From positions 156,735-220,734 of the forward strand of contig NZ_JABUNR010000007.1 of NCBI RefSeq assembly GCF_013343715.1: a stretch of DNA of 64,000 nucleotides, in the 5' to 3' direction. Both the position numbers and the translations under genes were made by a program. Under the pieces are notes generated by a model. The model searched no databases. It was not told the origin of the DNA and worked only from the letters and a program-made list of their open reading frames with translations. Origin of the DNA: Mesobacillus harenae. Lineage in GTDB: Bacteria; Bacillota; Bacilli; Bacillales; Cytobacillaceae. Positions 42,678 to 51,291 of this stretch are shown here, piece by piece. Position 1 is the stretch's first letter, and every line of letters starts with the position of its first letter.

Positions 42678-44027
42678 ATGAGTTTTCAAGATTGGATTAA
42701 CACGATTAGCGGCTGGGTATGGGGACCTCCACTTTTAATTCTGCTTGTCGGTACAGGTCTTTATTTAACTATTCGTATTGGATTTTTACAGATGAGGCTG
42801 CTGCCTTATTCTCTAAAGCTTGCGTTTACAAAAAACCAGGATAAAACTTCCGAGGGAGATATCTCCCATTTCCAGGCCTTAATGACTGCCCTCGCCGCAA
42901 CGGTTGGCACAGGGAATATAGCTGGGGTAGCCACTGCGGTATTTATGGGGGGACCTGGTGCCGTATTTTGGATGTGGATCACCGCACTTGTCGGAATGGC
43001 CACAAAGTATGCTGAGGCCGTGTTAGCCGTTAAATATCGCGTAGAAGACGCAGACGGTGAAATGTCCGGCGGACCAATGTACTATTTAGAAAGAGGACTT
43101 GGTCAAAAATGGCTCGGCATTCTTTTTGCCCTTTTCGGCGCAATTGCTGCTTTTGGGATCGGTAATATGGTTCAATCTAATACTGTTGCGGATGTTGTTG
43201 AATCGACCTTTTCTGTCCCCGTTTGGGTTACAGGCATATTACTCACCATCTTTACGGCTCTTGTTATTCTAGGCGGAATAAAGAGTATTGGGAAAGTGAC
43301 TTCATTTTTCGTACCAATCATGGCAGCCTTTTATTTGATTGCTGGTATTATCGTTATGATTGTAAACTTTGATCTAGTACCTGCAGCTATCGCACTTATT
43401 TTTACTGATGCATTTACAGGAGAAGCTGTTGCCGGGGGTGCTATTGGTACGGTGATTCGCTGGGGGGTAGCTCGAGGAGTTTTCTCAAACGAGGCCGGTC
43501 TTGGCTCAGCCCCAATTGCTGCTGCAGCAGCGAAAACAGACTTGCCCGGCCGGCAGGCTCTTGTTTCCATGACCCAGGTGTTCATTGATACACTTGTTAT
43601 TTGTTCTATCACAGGGATCACTCTTGTCATGGGAGGTCTCTATAACGGGGAGGCGACTGGTGCTGAGTTGACATCACTAACCTTTGAAAAGTTCCTTGGC
43701 TCAACCGGTTCAATGATTATTGCTATTGGACTTTTATTCTTTGCCGCATCTACAATCATTGGTTGGTCTTATTACGGAGAAAAATGCTTTTCCTATCTGT
43801 TTAGTAAAAGTGTCGTCATTTATTATCGAATAGTGTTTGTTTTAGCTGTCTTTTTAGGCTCTATTTTACATCTCGATATTGTTTGGGGGATAGCTGATAT
43901 CATGAACGGTCTTATGGCCTTCCCGAATCTAATAGGACTTCTTGGCCTATCTGGTGTAGTCGTCCTGGAGACAAGAAAAATAATCAAAACAATAAAAGAA
44001 GAAAAAGAACGATCAATAGAAACGTAA
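42678..44027 (+). CDS. Alanine/glycine:cation symporter (AGCS family)
   Basis: 449 residues, about 10 to 11 helices. AGCS signatures are GTGNIAGVATAVFMGGPGAV, SGGPMYYLERGLG and SNEAGLGSAPIAAAA. The family couples alanine or glycine uptake to sodium or protons; B. subtilis YflA lies in a comparable neighbourhood. The ATG at 42678 has GGGAGG. A second AGCS gene is at 57303-58691, differing clearly in its tail. Confidence 0.9.
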   Translation: MSFQDWINTISGWVWGPPLLILLVGTGLYLTIRIGFLQMRLLPYSLKLAFTKNQDKTSEGDISHFQALMTALAATVGTGNIAGVATAVFMGGPGAVFWMWITALVGMATKYAEAVLAVKYRVEDADGEMSGGPMYYLERGLGQKWLGILFALFGAIAAFGIGNMVQSNTVADVVESTFSVPVWVTGILLTIFTALVILGGIKSIGKVTSFFVPIMAAFYLIAGIIVMIVNFDLVPAAIALIFTDAFTGEAVAGGAIGTVIRWGVARGVFSNEAGLGSAPIAAAAAKTDLPGRQALVSMTQVFIDTLVICSITGITLVMGGLYNGEATGAELTSLTFEKFLGSTGSMIIAIGLLFFAASTIIGWSYYGEKCFSYLFSKSVVIYYRIVFVLAVFLGSILHLDIVWGIADIMNGLMAFPNLIGLLGLSGVVVLETRKIIKTIKEEKERSIET

Positions 44028-44059
44028 TCTTTTAATTAAAATTAATAATTGAAGCCCGT

Positions 44060-44087
44060 CCGGCTGTGTTTATGCAGCCGGAATTTG
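44060..44087 (+). terminator. Terminator of the AGCS gene
   Basis: CCGGCTG and CAGCCGG arms, then AATTTGTTT. The T-run is interrupted. Confidence 0.55.
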
Positions 44088-44148
44088 TTTGACTTTTCCT
44101 TCAGATAATGGAAAGATAATTGTACTAATGTTGAGAGGATGAAATGGT

Positions 44149-44376
44149 GTGGACTTATCACAAAAATCAACGGAGAACGTAGAATTTATGATTGAAAAAA
44201 TCAAAGAAAAACTAAAAGTATTGAATATGGGAGCTATAAAGCCTTCACACTTTGACGGTGAGATGTATGAGGAACTGAGAGATGTTTATGAAATGGTAAT
44301 GAGAAAGAACTCTTTCAGTCCGAATGAAATGCAGGCAATTGCAGAAGAACTTGGAAATCTCCGCAAGCAATCATAA
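44149..44376 (+). CDS. yfkK: DUF1128 (UPF0435) protein YfkK
   Basis: 75 residues. The stretch [20 protein letters not shown] followed by [19 protein letters not shown] and [10 protein letters not shown] matches the DUF1128 family, in which B. subtilis YfkK is the reference. Small helical protein of unknown function. GTG start with AGAGG upstream. Confidence 0.85.
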   Translation: MDLSQKSTENVEFMIEKIKEKLKVLNMGAIKPSHFDGEMYEELRDVYEMVMRKNSFSPNEMQAIAEELGNLRKQS

Positions 44377-44454
44377 TTGCTGAGAATCTTTTCATACTAA
44401 TGATAGGAAACCTCTATACACCTTCTTAAACCGAAACCTGCCTGGAGGCTTATA

Positions 44455-45273
44455 ATGATTCTTTTTCAGGATACAAATATAACCATATTTCAAAGCAGCC
44501 TGTTTCAAACAAATTCAATAGTTGTTCATACAGAGGATCTGGTCATGGTTGTCGATCCTGGCTGGCTCCCGGCTGAAATCAAACAAATCCAGAAATATGT
44601 CAATGACATTCGGAACGGACGGCCGCTCTATGTTTTTTATACTCATTCTGATTATGACCATATTATTGGACATGGTGCCTTCCCTGAGGCAAAAATCATT
44701 TCGTCCGATTCATTCGCCCGAAAAAAAGACAAGGAAAAAGTAATTGAGCAGATCTTGAGGTTTGATGACTCCTACTATATCGAAAGAGATTATCAAATCT
44801 CTTTTCCTGAGCCTGACATCATTATTAAGGAGGACGGCCAGTCATTGACTGCAGGCCATACCTCTCTTTTTTTCTATTTAACACCTGGCCATACTGAATG
44901 TAGTGCTGCTTGTCTCGTTGAACCCGGCGGTATTTTGATTGCCGGGGATTACCTTGCGGAAGTTGAGTTTCCCTACATATACCATTCAAGTTATCAGTAT
45001 GAACAAACTTTATCCAAATTTAAGAAGGCTCTTCTAAACCCGTACGAAATCCATATGCTGATCCCCGGCCACGGGCCCGCTGCTGACTCCAAATTAGAAA
45101 TTGAAGCTAGGAGAAGCGCTTCCCTGCGTTATATCGAGCAATTGCGCGGCCTTGTACAAGAGAATAAGATTGATCAGTCCTATAACTTAATTTCAGGTTA
45201 TCCGTTTCCAGGTATCATGAATAAATTTCATGAAGGAAACATTCAGCTAATAAAGGAAGAATTGACGCGTTAA
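44455..45273 (+). CDS. Metallo-beta-lactamase-fold hydrolase
   Basis: 272 residues with the metal motif THSDYDHIIGH (HXHXDH variant with Ser at the second position), LTPGHTECSAACLV, GDYLAEVEFP and LIPGHGPA. The HSDYDH variant keeps the usual catalytic aspartate and histidine, but the second histidine of the motif is replaced by serine, so metal binding may be altered. Specific reaction not assignable. GGAGG precedes the ATG. Confidence 0.85.
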   Translation: MILFQDTNITIFQSSLFQTNSIVVHTEDLVMVVDPGWLPAEIKQIQKYVNDIRNGRPLYVFYTHSDYDHIIGHGAFPEAKIISSDSFARKKDKEKVIEQILRFDDSYYIERDYQISFPEPDIIIKEDGQSLTAGHTSLFFYLTPGHTECSAACLVEPGGILIAGDYLAEVEFPYIYHSSYQYEQTLSKFKKALLNPYEIHMLIPGHGPAADSKLEIEARRSASLRYIEQLRGLVQENKIDQSYNLISGYPFPGIMNKFHEGNIQLIKEELTR

Positions 45274-45289
45274 GCATAAGAACAAAGTG

Positions 45290-45573
45290 TAAGCGTTAAG
45301 AATAGCCCCGCTAGAAGGTGAAGTCATTCTACAAATCACCAGCTAGGCATCTACCTAAAATCGCTCCTTTGCAGCCTTGCGACGCGGCCTCAGTCGTAGG
45401 AGCAGGACTTCCTGGGGTCTTGTTTCCTCTAGTGACGCAGAAGCGATTCTCGAGTGACTGGAGCACACCGATTTGAGATAAAGGAAACACGAAGAGCGAT
45501 AGCGATTCGATGTTGACTTATCGCTGGGAGGTGGGCGAAGTACACGAGTCGCTGGGCGCTGGAGCTGGATGAT
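45290..45573. repeat. Degenerate repeat block related to 24261-24596
   Basis: Shares GAAGGTGAAGTC, AGAAGCGATTC and GGCGCTGGAGCTGGA-type strings with the composite repeat at 24261-24596, in a scrambled form. No reading frame with a ribosome site was found. Confidence 0.5.
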
Positions 45574-45612
45574 TAAAAACAGCCGGTACAGTTTATCGCA
45601 TCCGGCTGTTTC
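45574..45612 (-). terminator. Terminator of the methionine aminopeptidase gene
   Basis: AAACAGCCGG and CCGGCTGTTT arms with TTTTTAATC on the minus strand, four bases after the stop. Confidence 0.8.
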
Positions 45613-45615
45613 ATT

Positions 45616-46368
45616 TTACTCATCCTGTTCCGTTAAAATAATCGGTCCTTCTTTTGTAATTGCAATCGTATGTTCATACTGTGCGGAATTTTGAGCATCG
45701 ATTGTCCTGGCTGTCCATTTATTCGGATCCATTTTCGTCTCCCAGCGGCCCGCATTCACCATAGGCTCAATGGTAAATACCATACCCTCTTTGATCCTCG
45801 GCCCTTTTCCAGGCAGACCAAAGTGGGGAACATCTGGCTTTTCATGGATTGTTGCTCCGATGCCATGGCCAATGAACTCCCGCACCACCGAAAATCCCTC
45901 TCCTTCAACATATGACTGGATAGCATGGCCGATATCTCCAATCCGATTACCAGGAACGGCTGCTGCGATTCCCTTATATAGAGATTCCTTTGAAACATCC
46001 AGCAGCCTTTGGGTTTCGCTATTTACTTTCCCAACTGCGTACGACCAAGCAGAGTCTGCTAGAGCACCATTTAAATTCACGACCATATCAATCGTAACAA
46101 TGTCGCCTTCTCCCAATACTTCCTTGCGGGGAAACCCGTGGCAGACTTCATCATTAATACTGGCACAAGTTGCATATTCATATCCTCTGTACCCTTTTTG
46201 CTGAGCTGTTGCTCCATGCCTGCTTAAATAGCTGTCTACAAATTCATTGATTTCCCATGTACTTACTCCCGGGTTAATCAGTTTTTTTATTTCTTTATGG
46301 CAGGATGCGAGAAGCTTCCCTGCCTCCCTCATTTTTTCTATCTCACGCGGAGATTTTAACACAATCAT
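45616..46368 (-). CDS. map: Type I methionine aminopeptidase
   Basis: 250 residues of the pita-bread fold. Metal ligands are visible: Asp in GDIVTIDMVV and ALADSAWS, His in IGHGIGATIHE, Glu in FTIEPMV and QYEHTIAI. It removes initiator methionine. Because the essential map normally lies in the ribosomal protein cluster, this is probably a second copy comparable to B. subtilis YflG. The ATG at 46368 gives the usual MIVLKSPREIE start; a longer GTG/ATG start at 46389 is less likely. Confidence 0.88.
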   Translation of the reverse strand: MIVLKSPREIEKMREAGKLLASCHKEIKKLINPGVSTWEINEFVDSYLSRHGATAQQKGYRGYEYATCASINDEVCHGFPRKEVLGEGDIVTIDMVVNLNGALADSAWSYAVGKVNSETQRLLDVSKESLYKGIAAAVPGNRIGDIGHAIQSYVEGEGFSVVREFIGHGIGATIHEKPDVPHFGLPGKGPRIKEGMVFTIEPMVNAGRWETKMDPNKWTARTIDAQNSAQYEHTIAITKEGPIILTEQDE

Positions 46369-46472
46369 TCCTGATAACCTGCCTCCCATAATGGTGCTGT
46401 TGAATCCATATGCTTAATATTAACTTGCTCAGCCTGCAAATTCAAAAAATATTGATTGATTTATATGTATGT

Positions 46473-46507
46473 AAAAACCCCTTCGCATGTACACACGAAG
46501 GGGGGTT
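46473..46507 (-). terminator. Terminator of yfkM
   Basis: AACCCCTTCG pairs with CGAAGGGGGGTT, with TTTTTAC following on the minus strand. Confidence 0.85.
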
Positions 46508-46510
46508 CCA

Positions 46511-47023
46511 TTATTTGAGAAGATTTATGGACTCTCGGTTAAAAGCTGGAATGTCATTTGGATTCCGGCTGGTTACTAGCTGGTTTCCACAAACAACAAC
46601 CTGCTCGTCTTTAAAGTTTACACCTGCATTTTCCAAATCTACCTGAATTGACTTAAAACCTGTGGCTGTTCTGCCTTCCAGTGTTTTTGCTGTAATTAAC
46701 AGCTGCGGACCATGGCAGATGGCTAAAACCGGTTTATTCTCATCCATAAAAGCCTTTGAAAACTTAACAAATCGGTCATCTGCTCTGAGCTGGTCAGGCG
46801 AGAAGCCGCCCGGCAGGAAAAGCGCATCAAAGTCTTGCGGGTTTACTTCATCGATACCCTTATCAATTTTTGCAGTTGCTTTACCTTGCTTGCCTTTAAC
46901 AGTCTTTCCGCTTTCTTTTTCAATCGTAATCACTTGATGGCCTGCTTCAGAAAATGCCCGTGCAGGCTCTAGATATTCAGAATCCTCAAAGTCATTTGTA
47001 ATGAGACATGCAATTTTTTTCAT
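46511..47023 (-). CDS. yfkM: DJ-1/PfpI-family general stress protein (YfkM)
   Basis: 170 residues. The nucleophile elbow LAICHGPQLL and glutamate in FEDSEYLEPA form the PfpI-type site; LFLPGGFSPDQLR is conserved. B. subtilis YfkM (general stress protein 18) is 172 residues and SigB-dependent, and a SigB-type promoter is found here as well. Activity in this family may be glyoxalase-like or proteolytic; not decided by sequence. Confidence 0.88.
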   Translation of the reverse strand: MKKIACLITNDFEDSEYLEPARAFSEAGHQVITIEKESGKTVKGKQGKATAKIDKGIDEVNPQDFDALFLPGGFSPDQLRADDRFVKFSKAFMDENKPVLAICHGPQLLITAKTLEGRTATGFKSIQVDLENAGVNFKDEQVVVCGNQLVTSRNPNDIPAFNRESINLLK

Positions 47024-47074
47024 AATGCATTACTCTCCTTTTTTAAAAATTCTTAATGACCACACATGGATTTG

Positions 47075-47100
47075 ATTCCCTGAACTAGTCTTCATAAAAC
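47075..47100 (-). promoter_or_regulatory. SigB-type promoter of yfkM
   Basis: GTTTTA (47095-47100), 14-base spacer, GGGAAT (47075-47080) on the minus strand. The leader would be about 44 bases, with ribosome site AAAGGAG. Confidence 0.7.
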
Positions 47101-47239
47101 ATGCCTTGCCCATTCCCCTATTCATAAATACCCTGGCAAACTATCTGCTTACCAGTCTAAAATTCTTCTCTATTATCAACTTATTTTAAGATATTTTAAG
47201 ATATAATGAGGCTATCAACATACAGAGAGCGGGAACATC

Positions 47240-47515
47240 ATGGAAGAAAAATTCGTTAATGTTATGGAAGAAGTAGTCGTCACCCTAGTTACTGTACTAA
47301 TGCATAGTCCTGATTATCAAACATTTTGCAGCTGTGAGAAATGCCGGAATGATATTATTGCACTCAGCCTGAATTCTCTCCCCAGTCACTATGTTACAAC
47401 AGAAATTGGCCGGAAAAATGTTTTTGAACAGCTCAACACGCCAGGTAACCTACAATGGATCAACAAGCGCATTATCAGCTCCATCCACCTGGTCGGAAAA
47501 TATCCGAAACATTAA
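47240..47515 (+). CDS. ComFB-family protein
   Basis: 91 residues. The segment FCSCEKCRNDIIALSLNSLP then SHYVTTEIGRKN corresponds to the cysteine-containing core of ComFB. ComFB is encoded in the B. subtilis late competence operon, and members of the family have recently been reported to bind cyclic dinucleotides. Here it stands alone, not with comFA/comFC. Given the c-di-GMP riboswitch 4 kb downstream, a second-messenger link is possible but is inference. Confidence 0.78.
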   Translation: MEEKFVNVMEEVVVTLVTVLMHSPDYQTFCSCEKCRNDIIALSLNSLPSHYVTTEIGRKNVFEQLNTPGNLQWINKRIISSIHLVGKYPKH

Positions 47516-47656
47516 GACGGGTTGTCACCATCGATTTAGCAGCCAAAAGCCACTGAGGTTAATCTGTCTTTGGTGAAGTGGCAAAGGTTCACTAATCGCT
47601 CTTCGTTCGTGCTGAATGGATTACCGTCACCCTTGAAGTTTGAATTTCTTAACGGC

Positions 47657-47691
47657 AAAAAGTCTTCAGCACATGGCTGAAGACTTTTTTA
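47657..47691. terminator. Bidirectional terminator
   Basis: AAAAAGTCTTCAGC pairs with GCTGAAGACTTTTTT, between ComFB-type gene and treR. Confidence 0.88.
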
Positions 47692-47747
47692 CTATTTAAG
47701 CTAAAAGCCTGACAAGAAAATGGCAGATTATCTCTTACTTCCATGAA

Positions 47748-48476
47748 TTAAGGCATCGGTGAACTATCCATTCTACGCGCAAAGTCAACGAAGCGGAACT
47801 TATCTGGCCTGTGTCTGGATTCGGTATATTGAAACTGGGTAGCATCCTCAAAATAAATATAATTTTTCACTACGACAATACTCTGAAAATCGTCCATATC
47901 CAGATATCGCCTGTCTTCTGCTGTTGGTTCCTCTACGGTAAACTCTTTCCTGGCAAAGCTTATTTTTTTATTGAGCTCATGTTCAATATAAGCAAAAATA
48001 GAGTTTTGGCAGATCTCTTTTGTTAAACCAGGAACAAGGTGCGCCGCCAAATAATCTTTATCAAGAATAATTTTTTCTCCATCTATCTTCCTGATCCGGA
48101 ACACCCTCCAAATACTATCCTTAGCACTCACATTTAGGTGGCCCAGCATTTCCTCATCAGGCTTCTGACAGGAGAATTCAGCTACCATTGTTTCTGCATT
48201 CCCACCGATTTTACCGGCCAGTTCTTTAAAGCTTACTAATCCCGAAATCGGAAACTGCAGCTTTTTCAAATCGAGCACTAGTGATCCCTTACCCCTGATT
48301 TTCTGAATCATTCCATTCTGGGCAAGCAAATTTAAGGCTTTCCGGATTGTCTCTCTTGAGGTGTTGTAAATTTCGGCAAGTTCGTTTTCAGAGGGCAAAA
48401 TCGTCTTGGGGCGGTACGTGCCGTTTTGAATCCGTTCAGCAAGTTCTTCATAGATAATCAAATATTTTTTTTGCAT
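47748..48476 (-). CDS. treR: Trehalose operon repressor TreR (GntR/HutC family)
   Basis: 242 residues. N-terminal winged helix (LPSENELAEIYNTSRETIRK, ALNLLAQNGMIQKIRGKGS) and a UTRA ligand domain. The segments QFPISGLVSFKELA, ILDKDYLAAHLVPGLTKEIC, IYFEDATQFQYTESRHR and DKFRFVDFARR are the TreR signature, well beyond general GntR similarity. The ligand is trehalose-6-phosphate. TreR sites are found at treP, 34 kb away, and none was seen at its own promoter. Confidence 0.92.
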   Translation of the reverse strand: MQKKYLIIYEELAERIQNGTYRPKTILPSENELAEIYNTSRETIRKALNLLAQNGMIQKIRGKGSLVLDLKKLQFPISGLVSFKELAGKIGGNAETMVAEFSCQKPDEEMLGHLNVSAKDSIWRVFRIRKIDGEKIILDKDYLAAHLVPGLTKEICQNSIFAYIEHELNKKISFARKEFTVEEPTAEDRRYLDMDDFQSIVVVKNYIYFEDATQFQYTESRHRPDKFRFVDFARRMDSSPMP

Positions 48477-48616
48477 ATTTCGACTCCATTACGTTTTTTG
48501 TTCCCTTTATTCTACCTTGTTTCAGACTATTTGAGAACAATCGCCGAACTTACACAGAGCTTTTATTCAATCGTTTAATTAGTTCCCGATATATTGACCC
48601 TAAAGGGCTTTCTAGC

Positions 48617-48634
48617 TAATCAAACGTTTGATTA
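48617..48634. promoter_or_regulatory. Perfect 18-bp palindrome, possible operator
   Basis: TAATCAAACGTTTGATTA is a perfect palindrome in the 233-base gap between treR's 5' side and the acyl-CoA dehydrogenase stop. TetR-type proteins bind such sites, but none is encoded nearby. Unassigned. Confidence 0.5.
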
Positions 48635-48709
48635 AATGATCTGCCATAAAAACCTAGTGATATCACTTCGAGCGCGGTCCTTCTCCAGTATCCCAATGTA
48701 ACGGACAGT

Positions 48710-50389
48710 TTAGCCTATTGAAGCTTTAACAGAGCCATAGTTTAGGATTATGTCATAATATCTTAGTGAAAGCATTTCCTCATCATAATGCTCATTGATC
48801 CCCCAAGTATTTTGAAGAAAAACACGAGCAATGATTACTTTTCGTTCCCCTCCAATTGCAGCATCCTTCAATGCAATGAGGCTTTCATAAATTTTTGCCA
48901 TCAGCTTGCCGATTCGTTTGCTATGGTAAGTCTGTGTATCTCGATCTGCATTTAAAAGTAACGCGAATATTGCTTCAAGCTGTTTTATCCCCTTCCAAAC
49001 TGGGGTTGCATAGACTTTCAGGTGCTCGGGAAGCTTATTTAAGTCTGCTGTGATTGTTTTTAGAAATAGTTCACCAGCATCAAATCTTTCAATTAATCTA
49101 ATTACCTCCAAACCTAATATATTTGCAGTTCCTTCCCAAACAGTTAATACTTGAGCATCTCTTAAGAGCCTTGGGGTCACAAAGTCTTCTATATATCCGT
49201 TTCCTCCATGAATTTCAATTGCCTCATGACTAAAGTGAATTGCCTGTTCGGCTGTTTCAGCCTTTAACACAGCTATAAGCAGGCGGTTCAGTGCCAAATC
49301 CTCTTGTGTTATTGATTCATCTTTCCTTGATACTTGGTCAAACAAATTTACAAGAGAGAAAACAGCCCCAGTCTCAACTTCTTGGCGGACCGCCAGTTTA
49401 ACAAGCGTCTCCTTTACCATGGGGAAATCGGTAAGATAGCTGCCAAAAGTATGTCTTGTTGCCGCGTAGTTTCTTGCTTCAATAAATGCCCTTTGCATAA
49501 TACCCACTGATGCAACAGCATTACAAATTCTAGAAAGGTTTAATGCCTCCATCATGTAATGAATGCCTTTATTGGGATCTCCGACAAGATAAGCTTCTGC
49601 CCCGTTAAATACAACCTCAGCAGATGGAACTGCACGGACCCCGAGCTTATCTTTAAGGCGCCGGATTTCAAGGTTATTTAGCTTTCCATCATCTGTTTTC
49701 CATGGAACAAGAAACAGACTCAGTCCCTTTGACCCGCTTTTGGCACCTTCTCTTCTGGCTAGCACCATTGCTATACCGCAAGCACCAGCATTGGACGCAA
49801 AGTATTTTTCTCCGTGAATCTTGTAATGGCCGCCTTCCAGGACTGCCTTTACTTCATTCGCGCCCACATCAGAACCACCCTGTCGTTCAGTTAAAAATGT
49901 TGCGCCTTCATAAAGCTCCACTTCTCCTGTAGATAACACATGGGGAAGATACTTTTTCTTTAACTCTGTATCACCGTACTCATCCAGTAAATAGGCTGTA
50001 GCCATCGTTAAGGTCACCGGGCAATAAAATCCTGGTTCTGTCTGTGAAAGTAAGTAACCCTGTGCATATGAGTAGAGGTAACTTCCCTTTCTATTTAATT
50101 CAGGAATCGGTTTATGGACGTACCCGACAATTCCCTCATTATAAGTCTGTTCAACCGTCTTCTTATAACCCTCATTCAGCCAAACTTCGGAAATATCATT
50201 TCCTAAACGATCATATTTAATCAACTTAGGCTGTCCTTCTCTATCTGTATGGCTTGCTCTCTGATCAATTTCCGTACCACACAGTTCCCCAAAACTATCC
50301 AGTTTTCCCTCAGCCCATCCATAAAACTCATCGTCCATATATTGTTTTAAAATGAATGACAGATTGGGATCTTCCCTATAAAAATTCAC
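48710..50389 (-). CDS. Acyl-CoA dehydrogenase, AidB-like subgroup
   Basis: 559 residues, longer than standard acyl-CoA dehydrogenases (about 380) because of the AidB-type N- and C-terminal additions. Diagnostic stretches: FLTERQGGSDVGANEV, SRICNAVASVGIMQRAF, EIHGGNGYIEDFVTPRLLRD and VLTVWEGTANILGLE. An FAD enzyme; the substrate may be an intermediate of branched-chain or other acyl-CoA breakdown. The GTG start overlaps the stop of the MerR gene by four bases and has AGGAGG, so the pair is coupled. Confidence 0.88.
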   Translation of the reverse strand: MNFYREDPNLSFILKQYMDDEFYGWAEGKLDSFGELCGTEIDQRASHTDREGQPKLIKYDRLGNDISEVWLNEGYKKTVEQTYNEGIVGYVHKPIPELNRKGSYLYSYAQGYLLSQTEPGFYCPVTLTMATAYLLDEYGDTELKKKYLPHVLSTGEVELYEGATFLTERQGGSDVGANEVKAVLEGGHYKIHGEKYFASNAGACGIAMVLARREGAKSGSKGLSLFLVPWKTDDGKLNNLEIRRLKDKLGVRAVPSAEVVFNGAEAYLVGDPNKGIHYMMEALNLSRICNAVASVGIMQRAFIEARNYAATRHTFGSYLTDFPMVKETLVKLAVRQEVETGAVFSLVNLFDQVSRKDESITQEDLALNRLLIAVLKAETAEQAIHFSHEAIEIHGGNGYIEDFVTPRLLRDAQVLTVWEGTANILGLEVIRLIERFDAGELFLKTITADLNKLPEHLKVYATPVWKGIKQLEAIFALLLNADRDTQTYHSKRIGKLMAKIYESLIALKDAAIGGERKVIIARVFLQNTWGINEHYDEEMLSLRYYDIILNYGSVKASIG

Positions 50390-50781
50390 TGAAATTCCTC
50401 CTTTTGTCTTGGTAAGCTTATCCCTGCTTCAAGCCTTCTCATCATTTCTTCCATTTCAATTTTTAACTCTTGAAGTTCTTCGATTCGTTCATTTATCTCT
50501 AATATTTTCTCTTTTCCATATCCTAGTGTGCGTACCAGCTGCTTTTGGCCAGTTGGATCCTGGTCGAACAAAAGAACCATCTCTTTAATTTCATTAAGCT
50601 GAAAGCCAAATCGTTTTCCCCTCATTATCAGCTTCAGTCTTGCATAATCTTTTTTGGTAAAAATTCGTCTCGAATTCTGATTCCGTTCTGGGCATATGAG
50701 CCCCATCTCCTCGTAATACCTAATTGTCCGTGTGCTGACAGCAAACTCCCGTGCCAGCTCTGAAATAGAGTAAATTAGCAT
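50386..50781 (-). CDS. MerR-family regulator, LiuR-like
   Basis: 131 residues. The MerR helix-turn-helix YSISELAREFAVSTRTIRYY is followed by RLKLIMRGKRFGFQLNEIKE and a coiled coil. This composition is that of LiuR-type regulators of acyl-CoA and leucine catabolism, which lack the metal cysteines. A LiuR-like operator lies in a 19-base-spaced promoter just upstream. The ATG at 50781 directly abuts its GGGG with no spacing; the preferred start may be an ATT two codons on, an oddity to note. Confidence 0.85.
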   Translation of the reverse strand: MLIYSISELAREFAVSTRTIRYYEEMGLICPERNQNSRRIFTKKDYARLKLIMRGKRFGFQLNEIKEMVLLFDQDPTGQKQLVRTLGYGKEKILEINERIEELQELKIEMEEMMRRLEAGISLPRQKEEFQ

Positions 50782-50812
50782 CCCCTCATTTATTTATAAT
50801 TTTCTGTAAATA

Positions 50813-50843
50813 ATTATAACATTAACGTTAACGTAAGCTTCAA
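50813..50843 (-). promoter_or_regulatory. MerR-type promoter with LiuR-like operator
   Basis: -35 TTGAAG (50838-50843) and -10 TATAAT (50813-50818) with a 19-base spacer, the over-long spacing typical of MerR-controlled promoters. The palindrome ACGTTAACGT (50825-50834), core of LiuR-type sites, is centred in the spacer. Confidence 0.8.
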
Positions 50844-50898
50844 GCATGCTTTTGTATTATAAAATAATAGGCTTATTTACATATTTTTCGTGAAAATT

Positions 50899-50905
50899 GT
50901 TCTTT
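50899..50905 (+). promoter_or_regulatory. SinR-type box upstream of the first sinR-like gene
   Basis: GTTCTTT matches the SinR site GTTCTYT and lies 66 bases before the sinR-like start, suggesting autoregulation. It is a short motif, so chance cannot be excluded. Confidence 0.4.
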
Positions 50906-50970
50906 ATATGGAACTATTAAAGTTTTTTTGATATGATGATTATATATATATAATAAGGTGTGTGAGTCTG

Positions 50971-51291
50971 GTGATCGGTGAACGAGTAAAGAAATTGCGG
51001 CAAGAGAAAAAGATGAGTTTATCCGAGCTGGCAGAACAGGCTGGTGTTGCTAAATCTTATTTGAGCTCGCTCGAAAGAAACTTGCAAACCAACCCTTCTA
51101 TTCAATTCCTTGAAAAAATTGCAGGGGTGCTTAATATTCCGGTTGACCACTTAATTCATGATCATCCCAATAAGGAAGAGATGGATTCAGATTGGCTGAA
51201 ATTGGTCAAGGAAGCTATGGATTCAGGAATTACTAAAGATCAGTTCAAAGAGTTTTTAGAATTTAATAAATGGCGCATTAACCAAAAATAA
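50971..51291 (+). CDS. sinR: SinR-type biofilm repressor, copy 1
   Basis: 106 residues, against 111 for B. subtilis SinR. The DNA-binding part (ERVKKLRQEKKMSLSELAEQ, AGVAKSYLSSLERNLQTNPS, IQFLEKIAGVLNIPVDHL) follows SinR closely, and the C-terminus DSDWLKLVKEAMDSGITKD then QFKEFLEFNKWR is the SinI-binding domain. Start taken at GTG 50971, which gives the usual MIGERVKK; a GTG at 50962 is possible. It is followed by a strong terminator and faces sinI instead of following it as in B. subtilis. Confidence 0.88.
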   Translation: MIGERVKKLRQEKKMSLSELAEQAGVAKSYLSSLERNLQTNPSIQFLEKIAGVLNIPVDHLIHDHPNKEEMDSDWLKLVKEAMDSGITKDQFKEFLEFNKWRINQK

